Below are positions 1-11,967 of a DNA stretch of 64,000 bases, one piece after another. The notes beneath the pieces were generated by a model that worked only from the letters and a program-made list of their open reading frames with translations, ran no database searches and had not been told where the DNA came from. Numbering within the stretch: position 1 is the first letter of the stretch; each line of letters begins with the position of its first letter. This stretch comes from Salvelinus alpinus. Its lineage: Eukaryota > Chordata > Actinopteri > Salmoniformes > Salmonidae. The position numbers and the translations under genes were made by a program. The stretch lies in the NCBI RefSeq assembly GCF_045679555.1, contig NC_092093.1:68035214-68099213 (forward strand), given 5' to 3'.

Positions 1-37
1 AATCTTCTTTTATTTAACATCTTCACACTCTTCACAG

Positions 38-2764
38 GTATCACCAGGTTTGATCTTCTCGGAGACTTCGGGAGATTCAATTGGCTGGGAAACTTCTATA
101 TCGTCCTATCGTACAACTTGCTGTTTGCCGTGGTAACTACTCTCTGCCTAGTCCGGAAGTTTACCTCAGCGGTCCGAGAGGAACTCTTGAAAGCATTAGG
201 TAACATTTTTATATTCATATACTCATGTTCATGTCAAACAAAGCTGAAATTACATTATTACTGGTTCATTGAGTTACCGACATTCTTAAAGAATGCATTG
301 CTATATACAATAATAAAGCCTTCTCATAGATTACTACAGACAATGAGGACAATCAGAGAATATTGTTTTCAACAATTGATGAAAGCGCACTCTGTGCGTT
401 TGAAATCCTCCACCTGTACAGTCTTTTAGATTTGAGTACTGCTTTTTATACCTTTTGACTATAAGATATTGGTAAAACTGGCATTTAATATGGAGTTGGT
501 CCCCCCTTTGCTGCTATAACAGCCACCTCTATTCTGGGAAGGCTTTCCACTATATGTTGGAACATTGCTGCAGGGACTTGCTTCCATTCAGCCACGAGCA
601 TTAGTAAGGTTGGGCACTGATGTTGGGTGTTTAGGCCTGGCTCGCAATCGGCGGTTCAATTCATCCCAAAGGTGTGCGTTGAGGTCAGGGGTCTGTGCAG
701 GCTAGTCAAGTTCTTCCACGCCAATCTCGACAAACCATTTCTGTATGGTATAATAATGCTAATATCGGTGCCATGACTTGAATGGGATTTGTTCCACAAA
801 TGCTAAAGTGCCAGAGAAATTTAACCAAAGCATCTATTGCAGTCATACCTTATGTCATTTTGTAATTTGGGTGAACTATCCCTTTAAAGCCAGGTAATCA
901 AATTAAATTGTATTGGTCACATATACAAGTTTAGTGGGTGTAGTGAAATGCTTGTGTTTCTTGCTCCAACAGTGCAGTAATATCTAACAAGTTCACAACA
1001 ATACACACACATCTAAAGTAAAGGAATGGAATTAAGAATCTATAAATATTTGGATGAGCAATGTCGGAGCGGCATAGACTAATATACATTAGAATAGAAT
1101 ACAGTATATACATATGAGATGAGTAATGCAAAATATGTAAACATTATTAAAGTGGCCAGTGATTTCAAGTCTATGTATATAGGGCTGCAGCCTCAAATGT
1201 GCTAGTGATGGCTATTTAATAGTCCGATGGCCTTGAGATTGAAAAACAGCTTCTGTCTCAGCTTTGATGCACCTGTACTGACCTCGCCTACTGGATGATA
1301 GCAGGGTGAACAGGCAGTGGCTCGGGTGGTTGTTGACCTTGATTATCTTTTTGGCCTTCCTGTGACAGGTGCTATAGGTGTCTTGGAGGGCAGGTCGTTT
1401 GCCCCCGGTGATGCGTTGGGCAGACCGCACCACCCTCTGGAGTGCCGTTGCCTTACCAAGCGGTGATACAGCTCTCAATTGTGCATCTGTAAAAGTTTGT
1501 GAGGGTTTTAGGTGCCAAGCCAAATTTCTTCAGCCTCCTGAGGTTGAAGAGGCCCTATTGTGCCTTCTTCACCACACTGTCTGTGTTGGTGGAGCTTTTC
1601 AGGTTGTCAGTTATGTGTACGCCGAGGAACTTGAAGCTTTCCACCTTCTCCACTGCGGTCCTGTCAATGTGGATGGGGGGGTGCTCCCTCTACTGTTTCC
1701 TGAAGTCCACGATCAGCTCCTTTGTTTTGTTGAGTGAGAGGTTATTTTCCTGGCACCACTCTCCCAGGGCCCTCACCTCCTCCCTGTAGGCTGTCTCGTC
1801 GTTGTTGGTAATCAGGCCTAATAATGTTGTCATCTGCAAACTTGATGATTGAGTTGGAAGCACGCGTGGCTACGCAGTCATGGTGAACAGGGACTGCAGG
1901 AGGGGGCTGAGCACTCATCCTTGTGGGGCCCCTGTGTTGAGGATCAGCAAAGTGGTGGTGTTTCCAACCTTCACCACCTGGGGGAGGCCCGTCAGGAAGT
2001 CCAGGACCCAGTTGCACAGGGCGGGGTTCAGGCCCAGGGCCCCGAGCCCTTGTGTTCTTTTATTATGCACAGCGCATTGAGTCACTGTATTTGTATGAAT
2101 TCTCCCAAATTAATAATTACATTATTATTATTATTACGCTTTATGCTAAGATTGAACCAAATGAATGCTGTATAATTGAATATCGTCTCATTTTTACCAT
2201 AGTTATTTGCACGGACAAGAAGTAAACTTTTAGGTTTTTGTGCATTTCAGTAATAATCAACACTAATTACATAGAAGTCAGTCTCCCTATGACTTATTAT
2301 CATAACTCTTAACGGGTTCCAAGTCTGCAGGGGCTAGCTGGGTCTGCATTCTCTGCAACTCAGGCAGTAAAATGACTACTGTGGCTGCAGCCGGAGAGAT
2401 GTATAGCCTAGTGTTGATTCCTGTCACACACACCTCGAGTGACAAAGTGGGGAAATGACGGCAAAATCCAATGTGCCTTAGGACTGATATGTGACAGTGA
2501 ATATTATGAGGCGAAGGGGGAACGTCTCTCAAGCTTGTTGTGACAGACCCAGGATCGTCTGATGTAGAAAATGTCAGACGGAGGCAGTGGTGTTTTTATT
2601 TTTTCCCATTCCTCATCTTGAAGGTTAACTGTGTTTTTATTTTAATTACATTTCTGCCCCTTATCTCTTCCTGGCCAGGTCTGGATAAATTACAACTGTC
2701 AAACAGCCCAACAGACCCGGAGTCTGGGAAGCTCTCGGCCAACGGGCATCAGAAGACTCTGTAA
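38..2764 (+). CDS. lmbr1: LMBR1, last two coding exons (3' end of gene)
   Basis: Two exons are visible, 38-199 and 2679-2764. The first follows a CACAG acceptor and ends before GTAAC at 200. The second follows CTGGCCAG and ends in TAA at 2762-2764. They join in phase within a glycine codon. The peptide contains [19 protein letters not shown], then a hydrophobic segment ([18 protein letters not shown]), then the C-terminal tail ending NGHQKTL. From known family sequences this is the C terminus of LMBR1, a multipass membrane protein of the lipocalin-receptor-like LMBR1 family; the LMBR1L paralogue has a different tail. The family's role is incompletely understood. In mammals an LMBR1 intron carries the distant limb enhancer of Sonic hedgehog, but that intron is not in this window. 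Everything upstream lies outside the window. The 2.48-kb intron between the exons is filled with transposon debris. Confidence 0.93.
475..775 (-). mobile_element. Tc1/mariner-like transposon fragment (transposase 3' end)
   Basis: This lies in the last LMBR1 intron. Read on the minus strand it resembles the C-terminal part of a Tc1/mariner-type transposase (a stretch like [11 protein letters not shown]...VESLPR...VIAAKGG), but it is broken by frameshifts. No terminal inverted repeats were recognised at its edges. I recognise it as a family common in salmonid introns; it is a decayed fragment. Confidence 0.6.
897..2060 (-). mobile_element. Non-LTR retrotransposon (LINE), 5'-truncated 3' end
   Basis: On the minus strand this reads as the end of a reverse-transcriptase ORF followed by a 3' UTR that runs toward 897. 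Recognisable pieces include KFADDN near 1840, a degenerate RT core, and [37 protein letters not shown] near the ORF end (about 1350-1480). The family belongs to the CR1/L2/Jockey-like group that is abundant in salmonids. Frameshifts and stops break the ORF. The element is truncated at its 5' side near 2060. It sits in the last LMBR1 intron, antisense to the gene. A related copy lies at 8191-11967. Confidence 0.85.
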
Positions 2765-3159
2765 AAGAGACAACGGACACACACACACCTAACGGCAGCC
2801 AAAGGGAGATTTTGATAGTACTGAACTCCACAGCAGAAGGTGAAAGGGATTGAGTCTGTGGAAGCGACTCAACACAGTTGAAGCGACTCCCACAATGTCT
2901 GACGGGCTTTGCGAACTGAGAAGAAACTGCAATTTATCTTCGTGACATTCCATCCTCTTCCTCGTGGATGGATGGATGCAGGACAGGGACTGGTTTGAGC
3001 CCTCTGACAGACTGCCGTCTTCACAACAGTGACCTTGATGTTGACCTCAACAGTGACTGACCATGGGCCACAGCCGATGTGTTGGGGACTTTCTTTTCCC
3101 TCAGCGCCAACTTTCTTCTCTCTCTTTGTCTATTCTTATCTCATTCTACCCTCTAACCG

Positions 3160-3312
3160 TTTTTGTGGAGAGCTCCCGTCCTGTAGGTTTTCACTCCAAC
3201 CCTAATCTATCACACTTGATTCTAATAATTAGCTGGTTGATGAGCTGAATCAGGTTAGTTACAACTGGGGTTGGATCGAAAGGGTAGCTCTCCAGGAACA
3301 GGGTTGGAGAGC
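3160..3312. mobile_element. Short MITE-like repeat in LMBR1 3' UTR
   Basis: The left end (GAGAGCTCCCGTCCTGTAGG, about 3168) and the right end (GGAACAGGGTTGGAGAGCTC, about 3293) form an imperfect inverted repeat around about 140 bp. It resembles short non-autonomous repeats of fish UTRs. No coding capacity. Family assignment is uncertain. Confidence 0.45.
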
Positions 3313-5791
3313 TCTGCTCTAACCAATCTCATTCTACCCTCTTGTGTTTCGTGCTTGCCTAATCACTTCTTATCTGTTATTTTCTCCCCATAACCTAACC
3401 ATTGCACTATGCCGTATTGTCTTGGAAGATGCAATGTAACCTTTCGAGGCAGAGGCTGAAGAGACGCTCGCTGATAGACTAGTGGGCATTTTTACACTTA
3501 CGTCTACTATTTGTTTCCAGCCTGTTCTATTTCCAGCCTGTTCTATTTCCACCACAGTTTCAAATACATGTTAGTTATAAAATGCAGCTCAAGGTTATTT
3601 GGAGAGAGAGAGAAAATGCCGCCTCACCAAAGTATAACGAGAAGACAATTCCATTTCAGAATTAGAAAGTAAATGTGATGTGGATCAGTGGCCATGGGGG
3701 CATTCACATTAGATTACCTGTATTATATCTGAATACTGGGTGGTCTCCAACAGTCATCTAATTCAGTATGTCATATCATGTATATTATATGTGTGAAGTA
3801 TGTATGGTTAAATAAGTGGACATTTTTATTTGTTTATGTCAGAAGATAATATGCAAAAAATGTGATAAGATGATGCCATTTTATGATAGACTTGCTTTGA
3901 AAGCACCTTGCATAGAAAATAAATCATACTTATCACTCTTAGCCATTTTACACGTCATACCCAGTTGCTTTGCTTGCCCTCACAGGTGCCTGTGTATTAC
4001 CACTTCTTGCCGGTACATTTAGTACCCGTTCACCACAGTGACCACACCGGAGCTCAGTCGGTATCTCCTCCATTGACACAGAAAGAATGGGGAGGCACTG
4101 TGGAGGCGTGACTAGCCAAGCCTAGTCAATCTTTCTGGTTGTCCCACGCCAGTTGTGAATGTGTAACAATGTGCTCTTTTTATTTTATCTTTACTCGTAG
4201 TCTGTAGGCCTACTGTGCTTTAATTTCATAAAAGATGTAGTTAATTATTTTGTCTTGATTTAATGAATGTTGTTTTCGGTGCTGTCGATTTCGATCACTC
4301 TAGAGATGGGGGGGGATGAAGTCTTTTTTGGTCCCGAAGAGCAAAGATCGCAGCTTTCAGAGTTTGATCCTGTGGGTGGATGTTTTTAAAAAAAAAAAAA
4401 AAAAAAAAATTGTGCTTTGGTAAACTTGATCTCGATCTCCCCAAATAACTATTAAGCTATTTTAAAGTGTATCTTATTTCACTTGGCATGAAGCTTTTTT
4501 TGAACTTCTTCCTATTGTAAATGTTGTATTTGTACATACCATTTATGTTTCATACCTCTTTTGCATTATTTGGATGTAAATAGTGGGCTGCCGTTAAGCC
4601 TCAAGTGTTTGTTGTAAATAAGTCTACAGAAGCTCTTTTTGGACTGTGATGCTACTTGTCACTAGAAGCACCTTTTATGCCTTAGCTAGAGGAGGAAGTC
4701 ACCACAGTTTTTATAGGAGGCTCCTATTTGTGTGTGTGTGTGCTCACACATGTAGGTATGTTTGTTCAAAAAAAGACAACTTTACTGTGAACACCTTGTA
4801 TCTGGATTTCAATTGCAAACCAGTTTGAACTTCTTCATTGTCCTTTGCGGTGAAGGTAGTGTATAATCTCCCCTTAACTCAAATAGCCATAGTGGGCTTC
4901 CAAAAATACGAATTACCAGATAACCTGAGCACTTGTGAAAATGGAAGGTGATGGGCCCCAATAATTAATGTTTCATAGACTGTTTTTATGATGTGTTTTC
5001 AGTGTGACTTGTCATGATGTAAATGGCAGGGGATACGATTAACGTTTTTTATTAAAATATGCATTTGAGACTTCTTGTTTTGTACAGGGACTGTTTTATT
5101 TAAAAAAAGGAATGTATTATACAGTAATAGTTTGAAAGGAAAGCAGTAGCTATTGTCTGTCACAAGGCTCACCTTAGATTCTGGAGTTCGCAGTGCCAAG
5201 CCTTGTACTGTGTTCTGTCCCCTCATTAAAATGCAAGATTATGAGTGATCCAATTTCACATCTCAGGTTGATTTGGTAATGCTGATGATAAATGATACTG
5301 TGAAAATCCAGAATTGAAAAAAATCACTAACCAAAACCCATTACTACTGTGGCTAATAACATCTGTTTCGTGTTTCCTTGATGACTGTGACCGTGACCCC
5401 CTCTGTGTTCCTCTCACCCTCAACTATCAGTTTTATTCTTTGAAAAAATATATTTTTTATTGCTATTTCAGACAATGTTTTATGAAGAAGTACACCAGTG
5501 ATCACAATCTATTACAATCTGACTTTTCCACTTAGTTTCTGTGGAGGACACAGTCGGGGCCTGTTCCAACCTAAGGGAACACTTTTGATTGCCTTGCAGT
5601 TTTTTTTCACTCACAGAGGGTTTGAAATGTTGAGGGGTGGCCTGTACTGTCGGTGGAGTAGCTGGTGGTTTTGTCTGTCTGATTTTCTGTGTCTGCATGT
5701 AATTTCTTGCCCATTTATGTGAAAGTATATATTTTTTACCTTGTTCTTTTCTGAGTTGCTATATGTGTGTTTTGTTGTTGGTTTGTTTGCA

Positions 5792-5797
5792 AATAAA
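5792..5797 (+). terminator. Candidate polyadenylation signal AATAAA of LMBR1
   Basis: AATAAA lies in GCAAATAAAACAATG and is preceded by a T/G-rich stretch. It is the first strong signal after the long gene-free region that follows the LMBR1 stop codon. Confidence 0.4.
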
Positions 5798-6281
5798 ACA
5801 ATGAAAATCATGTTTATGTTGACGTTTGCTTTTTAATTTCACATTTACATTTGTGGCGTACGTCACAGGCTTCTTTTTGAGATGTAAGGGCACACTTGGC
5901 AAAAGTAAGCTTGCTGTTACCATGGCACTATCAGGCTGTATGAACTCCTGGCAAGTCAGTGGTAACACAGTATTCCGGGTTTGAGTCGCCATAGGAATGA
6001 GACTTGAGTAATAAATGCACTTTATTGGTGTGGATGCCTGAAAGTGATACTTGCATTTATCTTTTGATGATGCATTTAAAGTATTTTAATAAAACAACAG
6101 GAATAACTTCCTGTTTTACTGCACATTTGATTCCTTGTGTCCTTTACAGTCTACAAACCCCAACATATAAGACCTGCTGGAAGCGCTCAATCTAAACCAT
6201 TTTGCGAAATTATACGATTTCTGTGAAAATGCTTTTAATTTAGATTCTTTAGGTACTGTAGAAACATTTTCACTACATATA

Positions 6282-6800
6282 CACTGAGTATTCAAAACAT
6301 TAAGACCACCTGCTCTTTGACTGACCAGGTGACTGACCAGGTGAATACAGGTGAAAGCTATGATCCCTTATTGATGTCACCTGTTAAATAAATCAGTGTA
6401 GATGAAGGGGAGAAGACAAGTTAAAGGGTTTTTAAGTCTTGAGACAATTGAGACATCGATTGTGTATGTGTGCTATTCAGAGGGTGAATGGGAAAGACAA
6501 AATATTTAAGTGCCTTTGAATGGGGTAAGTTAGGTGCCAGGCACACCAGTTTGTTTCAAGAACTGCAACACTGCTAGTTTTTAACGCTCACTGTTTCCCA
6601 TGTGTATCAAGGACATCCAAAAACTTGACTCAACTGTGGGCAGCATTGAAGTCAACATGGGCCACCATCCCTGTGGAACGCTTTCGACACCTGGTAGAGT
6701 CCATGCCCTGACAAACTGAGCCTGTTCTGAGGGCAGAAGGGGGAGGAGGGAGGGTGCAGCTCAATATAAGGAAGGTGTTCTTAATTTTTTGTGCACTCAG
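6282..6800. mobile_element. Non-autonomous Tc1/mariner-type element
   Basis: The element is bounded by TA dinucleotides at 6280-6281 and 6801-6802. Its termini are inverted: CACTGAGTATTCAAAACATT on the left, and on the right AATTTTTTGTGCACTCAG, which reads CTGAGTGCACAAAAAATT on the other strand. It is about 520 bp long. It carries only a remnant of transposase-like sequence (VESMP-like, about 6690). Another Tc1 begins 6 bp downstream. Confidence 0.75.
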
Positions 6801-6806
6801 TATGTA

Positions 6807-8190
6807 CAGTCGTGGCCAAAAGATATACAAATAAATAATAGACATGTACATTTTCACAAAGTCTGCTACCTCAGTTTGTATGATGGCAATTTGCATATAC
6901 TCCAGAATGCTATGAAGAGTGATCAGATGAATTGCAATTAATTAATTAATTGCAAAGTCGCTCTTTGCCATGCAAATGAACTGAATCCCCCAAAAACATT
7001 TCCACTGCATTTCAGCCCTGCCACAAAAGGACCAGCTGACATGTCAGTGATTCTCTCATTAACACAGGTGTGAGTGTTGACGAGGACAAGGCTGGAGATC
7101 ACTCTGTCATGCTGACTGAGTTCGATTATTTATTTATTTTTACCTTTATTTAACTAGGCAGGTCAGTTAAGAACAAATTCTTCTTTCAATGACGGCCTAG
7201 GAACAGTGGGTTAACTGCCTTGTTCAGGTGCAGAACGACAGATTTGTACCTAGTCAGCTCAGGGATTCGATTTTGCAACCTTTCAGTTACTAGTCCAATG
7301 CTCTAACCACTAGGCTACCTGCTGCCTCGGCAGAATAACAGACTGGAAGCTTCAAAAGGAGGGTGGTGCTTGGAATCATTGTTCTTCCTCTGTCAATCAT
7401 GGTTACCTGCAAGGAAACACGTGCCGTCATCACTGCTTTGCAAAAAGGGCTTCACAGGCAAGGATATTGCTGCCAGTAAGATTGCACCTAAATCAACCAT
7501 TTATCGGATCATCAAGAACTTCAAGGAGAGCGGTTCAATTGTTGTGAAGAAGGCTTCATGGCGCCCAAGAAAGTCCCGCAAGCGCCAGGACCGTATCCTA
7601 AAGGTGATTCAGCTGCGGGATCGGGGCACCACCAGTACAGAGCTTGCTCAGGAATGGCAGCAGGCAGGTGTGAGTGCATCTGCACGCACAGTGAGGTGAA
7701 GACTTTTGGAGGATGGCCTGGTGTCAAGAAGGGCAGCAAAGAAGCCACTTCTCTCCAGGAAAAACATCAGGGACAGACTGATATTCTGCAACAGGTACAG
7801 GGATTGGACTGCTGACGACTGGGGCAAAGTCATTTTCTCTGATGAATCCCCTTTCCGATTGTTTGGGGCATCCAGAAAAAAGCTTGTCTGGAGAAGACAA
7901 GGTGAGCGCTACCATCAGTCCTGTGTCATGCCAACAGTAAAGCATCCTGAGACCATTCATGTGTTGCTTCTCAGCCAAGGGAGTGGGCTCACTCACAATT
8001 TTGCCTAAGAACACAGCCATGAATAAAGAATGGTACCAACACATTCTCTGAGAGCAACTTCTCCCAACCATCCAGGAACAGTTTGGTGACGAACAATGCC
8101 TTTTCCAGCATGATGGAGCACCTTGCCATAAGGCAAAAGTGGCTCGGCGAAAAGAAAAATGATATTTTGGGTCCATGGCCAGGAAACTCC
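6807..8190 (+). mobile_element. Tc1-like transposon, 3'-truncated, with decayed transposase
   Basis: The left terminal repeat begins CAGTCGTGGCCAAAAG directly after a TA at 6805-6806. Transposase pieces run from about 7397 to 8190 on the plus strand and include [20 protein letters not shown], then the DDE segment [19 protein letters not shown] (about 7830). A two-base deletion near 7442 and later indels break the frame, so this is a pseudogene. It is the same family as the much better preserved copy at 44939-46493. A SINE is inserted at 7126-7334. The 3' part of the transposase and the right terminal repeat are missing: the sequence switches abruptly to LINE at about 8191. Confidence 0.88.
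7126..7334 (-). mobile_element. tRNA-derived SINE inserted in a Tc1 element
   Basis: Comparison with the intact Tc1 copy near 46180 shows about 209 extra bases splitting TTCGA from ATAACAG. On the minus strand the insert starts with a tRNA-like region: an A-box-like TAGCCTAGTGGTTAGAGC and a B-box-like AATCGAATCC. It ends in TAGTTAAATAAAGGTAAAAA followed by a simple TTTA-type tail. This is the architecture of a Pol III-transcribed SINE. A clear target-site duplication was not seen. Confidence 0.75.
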
Positions 8191-8804
8191 CTCTGTAGTG
8201 CCTTGCGGTCGAATGCCGAGCAGTTGAAATACCAGGCAGTGATGCAATCCGTTAGGATGCTCTCGATGGTGCAGCTGTAGAACCTTTTGAGGATCTGAGA
8301 CCCATGCCAAATCTTTTCAGTCTCCTGAGGGGGAATAGGTTTTGTTGAGCCCCCTTCACAACTATCTTGGTGTGCTTGGACCATGTTAGTTTGTTGGTGA
8401 TGTGGACACCAAGGAACTTGAAGCTCTCAACCTGCTCCACTACATTCCTGTTGATGAGAATGGGGGCGTGCTCAGTCCTCCTTTTCCTGTAGTCCACAAT
8501 AATTTCCTTTGTCTTGATCACGTTGAGGGAGAGGTTGTTGTCCTGGCACCACACGGCCAGGTCTCTGACCTCCTCCGAATAGGCTGTCTCATTGTTGTCG
8601 GTGAACTTAATGACCGTGCAGTCATGAGTAAACAGGGAGTACAGTATGTTGCCTACCCTTACCACCTGGGGGCAGCCCGCCAGGAAGTCCAGGATCCAGT
8701 TGCAGAGGGAGGTGTTTAGTCCCAGGATCCTTAGCTTCGTGATAAGCTTTGAGGGCACTATGGTGTTGAATGCTGAGCTGTAGTCAATGAATAGCATTCT
8801 CAAA
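8191..8804 (-). mobile_element. LINE reverse transcriptase fragment (part 1 of a split copy)
   Basis: The minus strand encodes the RT region [34 protein letters not shown], then [18 protein letters not shown] and [20 protein letters not shown], ending in the MGLRSS...[10 protein letters not shown] region. The active-site YADD-type block is largely deleted: the reading jumps from [12 protein letters not shown] to KFTDNN. The upstream continuation of the same LINE lies at 10978-11967, on the far side of a Tc1 insertion. The copy is degenerate. Confidence 0.88.
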
Positions 8805-8806
8805 TA

Positions 8807-10975
8807 CAGTTGAAGTCGGGAAGTTCACATACACCTTAGCCAATTATGTTTAAACTCAGTTTTTCACAAGTCCTGACATTTAATCCTAGTAAGAATTCCC
8901 TGTCTTAGGTCAGTTAGGATCACCACTTTATTTTAAGAATGTGAAATGTCAGAATAATAGTAGAGAGAATTATTTATTTCAGCTTTTATTTCTTTCATTA
9001 CATTCCCAGTGGGTCAGAAGTTTGCATACACTCAATTTACATTTACATTTACATTTAAGTCATTTAGCAGACGCTCTTATCCAGAGCGACTTACAAATTG
9101 GTGCATTCACCTTATGATATCCAGTGGAACAACCACTTTACAATAGTGCATCTCAGTCTTTTAAGGGGGAGGGGGGGGTTAGAAGGATTACTTTATCCTA
9201 TCCTAGGTATTCCTTAAAGAGGTGGGGTTTCAGGTGTCTCCGGAAGGTGGTGATTGACTCCGCTGACCTGGCGTCGTGAGGGAGTTTGTTCCACCATTGG
9301 GGTGCCAGAGCAGCGAACAGTTTTGACTGGGCTGAGCGGGAACTGTACTTCCTCAGAGGTAGGGAGGCGAGCAGGCCAGAGGTGGATGAACGCAGTGCCC
9401 TTGTTTGGGTGTAGGGCCTGATCAGAGCCTGAAGGTACGGAGGTGCCGTTCCCCTCACAGCTCCGTAGGCAAGCACCATGGTCTTGTAGCGGATGCGAGC
9501 TTCAACTGGAAGCCAGTGGAGAGAGCGGAGGAGCGGGGTGACGTGAGAGAACTTGGGAAGGTTGAACACCAGACGGGCTGCGGCGTTCTGGATGAGTTGT
9601 AGGGGTTTAATGGCACAGGCAGGGAGCCCAGCCAACAGCGAGTTGCAGTAATCCAGACGGGAGATGACAAGTGCCTGGATTAGGACCTGCGCCGCTTCCT
9701 GTGTGAGGCAGGGTCGTACTCTGCGAATGTTGTAGAGCATGAACCTACAGGAACGGGTCACCGCCTTGATGTGAGTTGAGAACGACAGGGTGTTGTCCAG
9801 GATCACGCCAAGGTTCTTAGCACTCTGGGAGGAGGACACAATGGAGTTGTCAACCGTGATGGCGAGATCATGGAACGGGCAGTCCTTCCCCGGGAGGAAG
9901 AGCAGCTCCGTCTTGCCGAGGTTCAGCTTGAGGTGGTGATCCGTCATCCACACTGATATGTCTGCCAGACATGCAGAGATGCAATTAGTATTTGGTAGCA
10001 TTGCCTTTAAATTGTTTAACTTGGGTCAAACGTTTCGGGTAGCCTTCTACAAGCTTCCCACAATAATTTGGGTGAATTTTGGCCCATCCCTCCTGACAGA
10101 GCTGGTGTAACTCAGGTTTGTAGGCCTCCTTGCTCGCACACGCTTTTTCAGTTCTGCCGTTGCAGTTCTACCGATACAGTTGCAAACCGTAGTCTTGCTT
10201 TTTTTATGGCGCAGTAGCTTCTTCCTTGCTGATGTTGTTTAAATGTTATGTCGATATAGGACTCGTTTTACTGTGGATATAGATACTTTTGTACCTGTTT
10301 CCTCCAGCATCTCAAGGTCCTTTGCTGTTGTTCTGGGATTGATTTGCACTTTTCGCACCAAAGTACGTTCATCTCTAGGAGACAGAACGCATCTCCTTCC
10401 TGAGCAGTATGACGGCTGCGTGGTCCTATTGTGTTTATTCTTGCGTACTATTGTTTGTACAGATGAACGTGGTACCTTCAGACGTTTGGAAATTGCTCCC
10501 AAGGATGAACCAGACTTGTGGAGGTCTACAATTTTGTTCCTGAGGTCTTGGCTGATTTCTTTTGATTTTCCCATGATGTCAAGCAAAGAGGCACTGAGTT
10601 TGAAGGTAGGCCCTGAAATACATCCACAGGTACACCTCCAATTGACTCAAATTATGTCAATTAGCCTATCAGAAGCTTTTAAAGCCATGACATAATTTTC
10701 TGGAATTTTCCAATCTGTTTAAAGGCACAGTCAACTTAGTGTATGTACACTTCTGACCCACTGGAATTGTGATACAGTGAATTATAAGTAAATATAAAGT
10801 GAAATATAATATATCTGTAAACAATTGCTGGAAAAATTACTTGTGTCATGCACAAAGTAGATGTCCTAACCGACTTGCCAAAACTATAGTTTGTTAACAA
10901 GACATTTGTGGAGTGGTTGAAAAACGAGTTTTAATGACTCCAACCTAAGTGTATGTAAACTTACGACTTCAACTG
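8807..10975 (-). mobile_element. Tc1-like transposon inserted in the LINE, itself carrying an L2 insertion
   Basis: The terminal repeats are CAGTTGAAGTCGGGAAGTTC at 8807 and its inverse ending at 10975, flanked by TA at 8805-8806 and 10976-10977. Removing the element rejoins the LINE. Minus-strand transposase remnants include the N-terminal helix-turn-helix [22 protein letters not shown] (10500-10575) and [16 protein letters not shown] (about 10240). The catalytic part is deleted. An L2-type LINE occupies 9038-9981. A second copy of this transposon is at 29361-31198. Confidence 0.9.
9038..9981 (-). mobile_element. L2-type LINE 3' end inserted in Tc1
   Basis: The insertion is flanked by a short direct repeat CAATT at 9033-9037 and 9982-9986, at a position where the other Tc1 copy is uninterrupted. 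The minus strand holds an open frame from 10001 to 9198. It covers the end of the reverse-transcriptase domain (HHLKLNLGKTELLFLPGK, SAKNLGVILDNTLSF) and the conserved tail (SRLDYCNSLLAGLP, LHWLPVEARIRYKTM, FAALAPQWWNKLP). The 3' end carries the widespread fish L2 tail, including AGACGCTCTTATCCAGAGCG, and a short ACATTT repeat. The copy is strongly 5'-truncated but its frame is still open, so it is probably young. Confidence 0.9.
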
Positions 10976-10977
10976 TA

Positions 10978-11967
10978 GGTGTTCCTTTTGTCCAGGTGTG
11001 AAAGGGCAGTGTGGAGTGCAATAGAGATTGCATAAGCTGCAGATCTGTTGGGGCGGTTTGCAAATTGGAGTGGGTCTAGGGTTTCTGGGATAATAGTGAT
11101 GTGAGCCATGACCAGCCTTTCAAAGCGCTTTATGGCTACAGGTGTGAATGCTACGGGTCAGTAGTCGTTTAGGTAGGTTACCTTGATGTTCATGGGCACT
11201 GGGACTATGGTGGTCTGCTTTAAACATGTTGGTATTACAGACTCAGACAGGGAGAGGTTGAAAATGTCAGTGAAGACACTTGCCAGTTGGTCAGCACATG
11301 CTCAGAGTACACATTCTGGTAATCCGTCTGGCCCTGCGGCCTTGTGAATGTTGACCTGTTTAAAGGTCTTACTCACATCGGCTGTGGACAGCGTGATCAC
11401 ACAGTCATCCGGAACAGCTGGTGCTCTCATGCATGTTTCAGTGTCATTTGCCTCGAAGCGAGCATATAAGTTTTTAGCTCATCTGGTAGGCTCGTGTCAC
11501 TGGGCAGCTCTCGGCTGTGCTTCCCTTTGTAGTCTGTAATAGTTTGCAAGCCCTGCCACATCCGACGAGGGTCAGAGCCAGTGTAGTACGATTCAATCTT
11601 AGTCCTGTATTGACCCTTTGCCTGTTTGATGGTTCGTCGGAGGGCATAGCGGGATTTCTTATAAGCTTCCGGGTTAGAGTCCCGCTCCTTGAAAGCGGCA
11701 GCTCTACCCTTTAGCTCAGTGCGGTTGTTGGCTGTAATCCATGGCATCTGGTTGGGGTATGTACGTACAGTCACCGTGGGGACGACGTCATCGAGGCACT
11801 TATTGATGAAGCCAGTGACTGATGTGGTGTACTCATCAATGCCATCAAAAGAATCCTGGAACATATTCCAGGCTGTGCTATTGAACGGGTCACTGGTGCT
11901 TCCTGCTTTCATTTTTGCTTGTAAGCAGGAATCAGAAGGATAGAATTATGGTCAGATTTGCCAAATG
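10978..11967 (-). mobile_element. LINE ORF fragment (part 2 of the split copy)
   Basis: This continues the LINE interrupted at 8804. The minus strand encodes a part upstream of the RT domain, including PNQMPWITANNRTELKGRAAAF, RTIKQAKGQYRTKIESYYTG and RRMWQGLQTITDYKGKHS (11912-11500). These are hallmarks of the linker between endonuclease and RT in salmonid CR1/L2/Jockey-type LINEs. Stops and deletions are present. The 5' end at about 11967 abuts another Tc1 fragment. Confidence 0.85.

Larger units (their letters stand above)
2765..5812 (+). other. lmbr1: LMBR1 3' untranslated region (probable)
   Basis: No coding exon was found on either strand from the LMBR1 stop codon to about 5.8 kb. The stretch is AT-rich, has no large transposon, and includes an A-run of 22-23 at about 4388-4410, so a long 3' UTR is the simplest reading. 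A canonical polyadenylation signal at 5792-5797 would close it. Other AATAAA-like signals occur at about 6010 and 6086. The UTR end is inferred, not shown. Confidence 0.5.

Noticed and set aside
2287-2532. Minus-strand 81-codon frame as a missing RELCH C-terminal exon
   Set aside because: It shows no resemblance to the RELCH C terminus, lies in the LMBR1 intron and lacks suitable splice borders.
7240-7330. tRNA gene
   Set aside because: A- and B-box-like motifs are present, but the fold is incomplete and the sequence continues into a SINE body and tail.
9198-10001. 267-codon open frame as a possible host gene
   Set aside because: Its sequence is the end of an L2-type reverse transcriptase with the L2 tail and target duplication; it is a retrotransposon.
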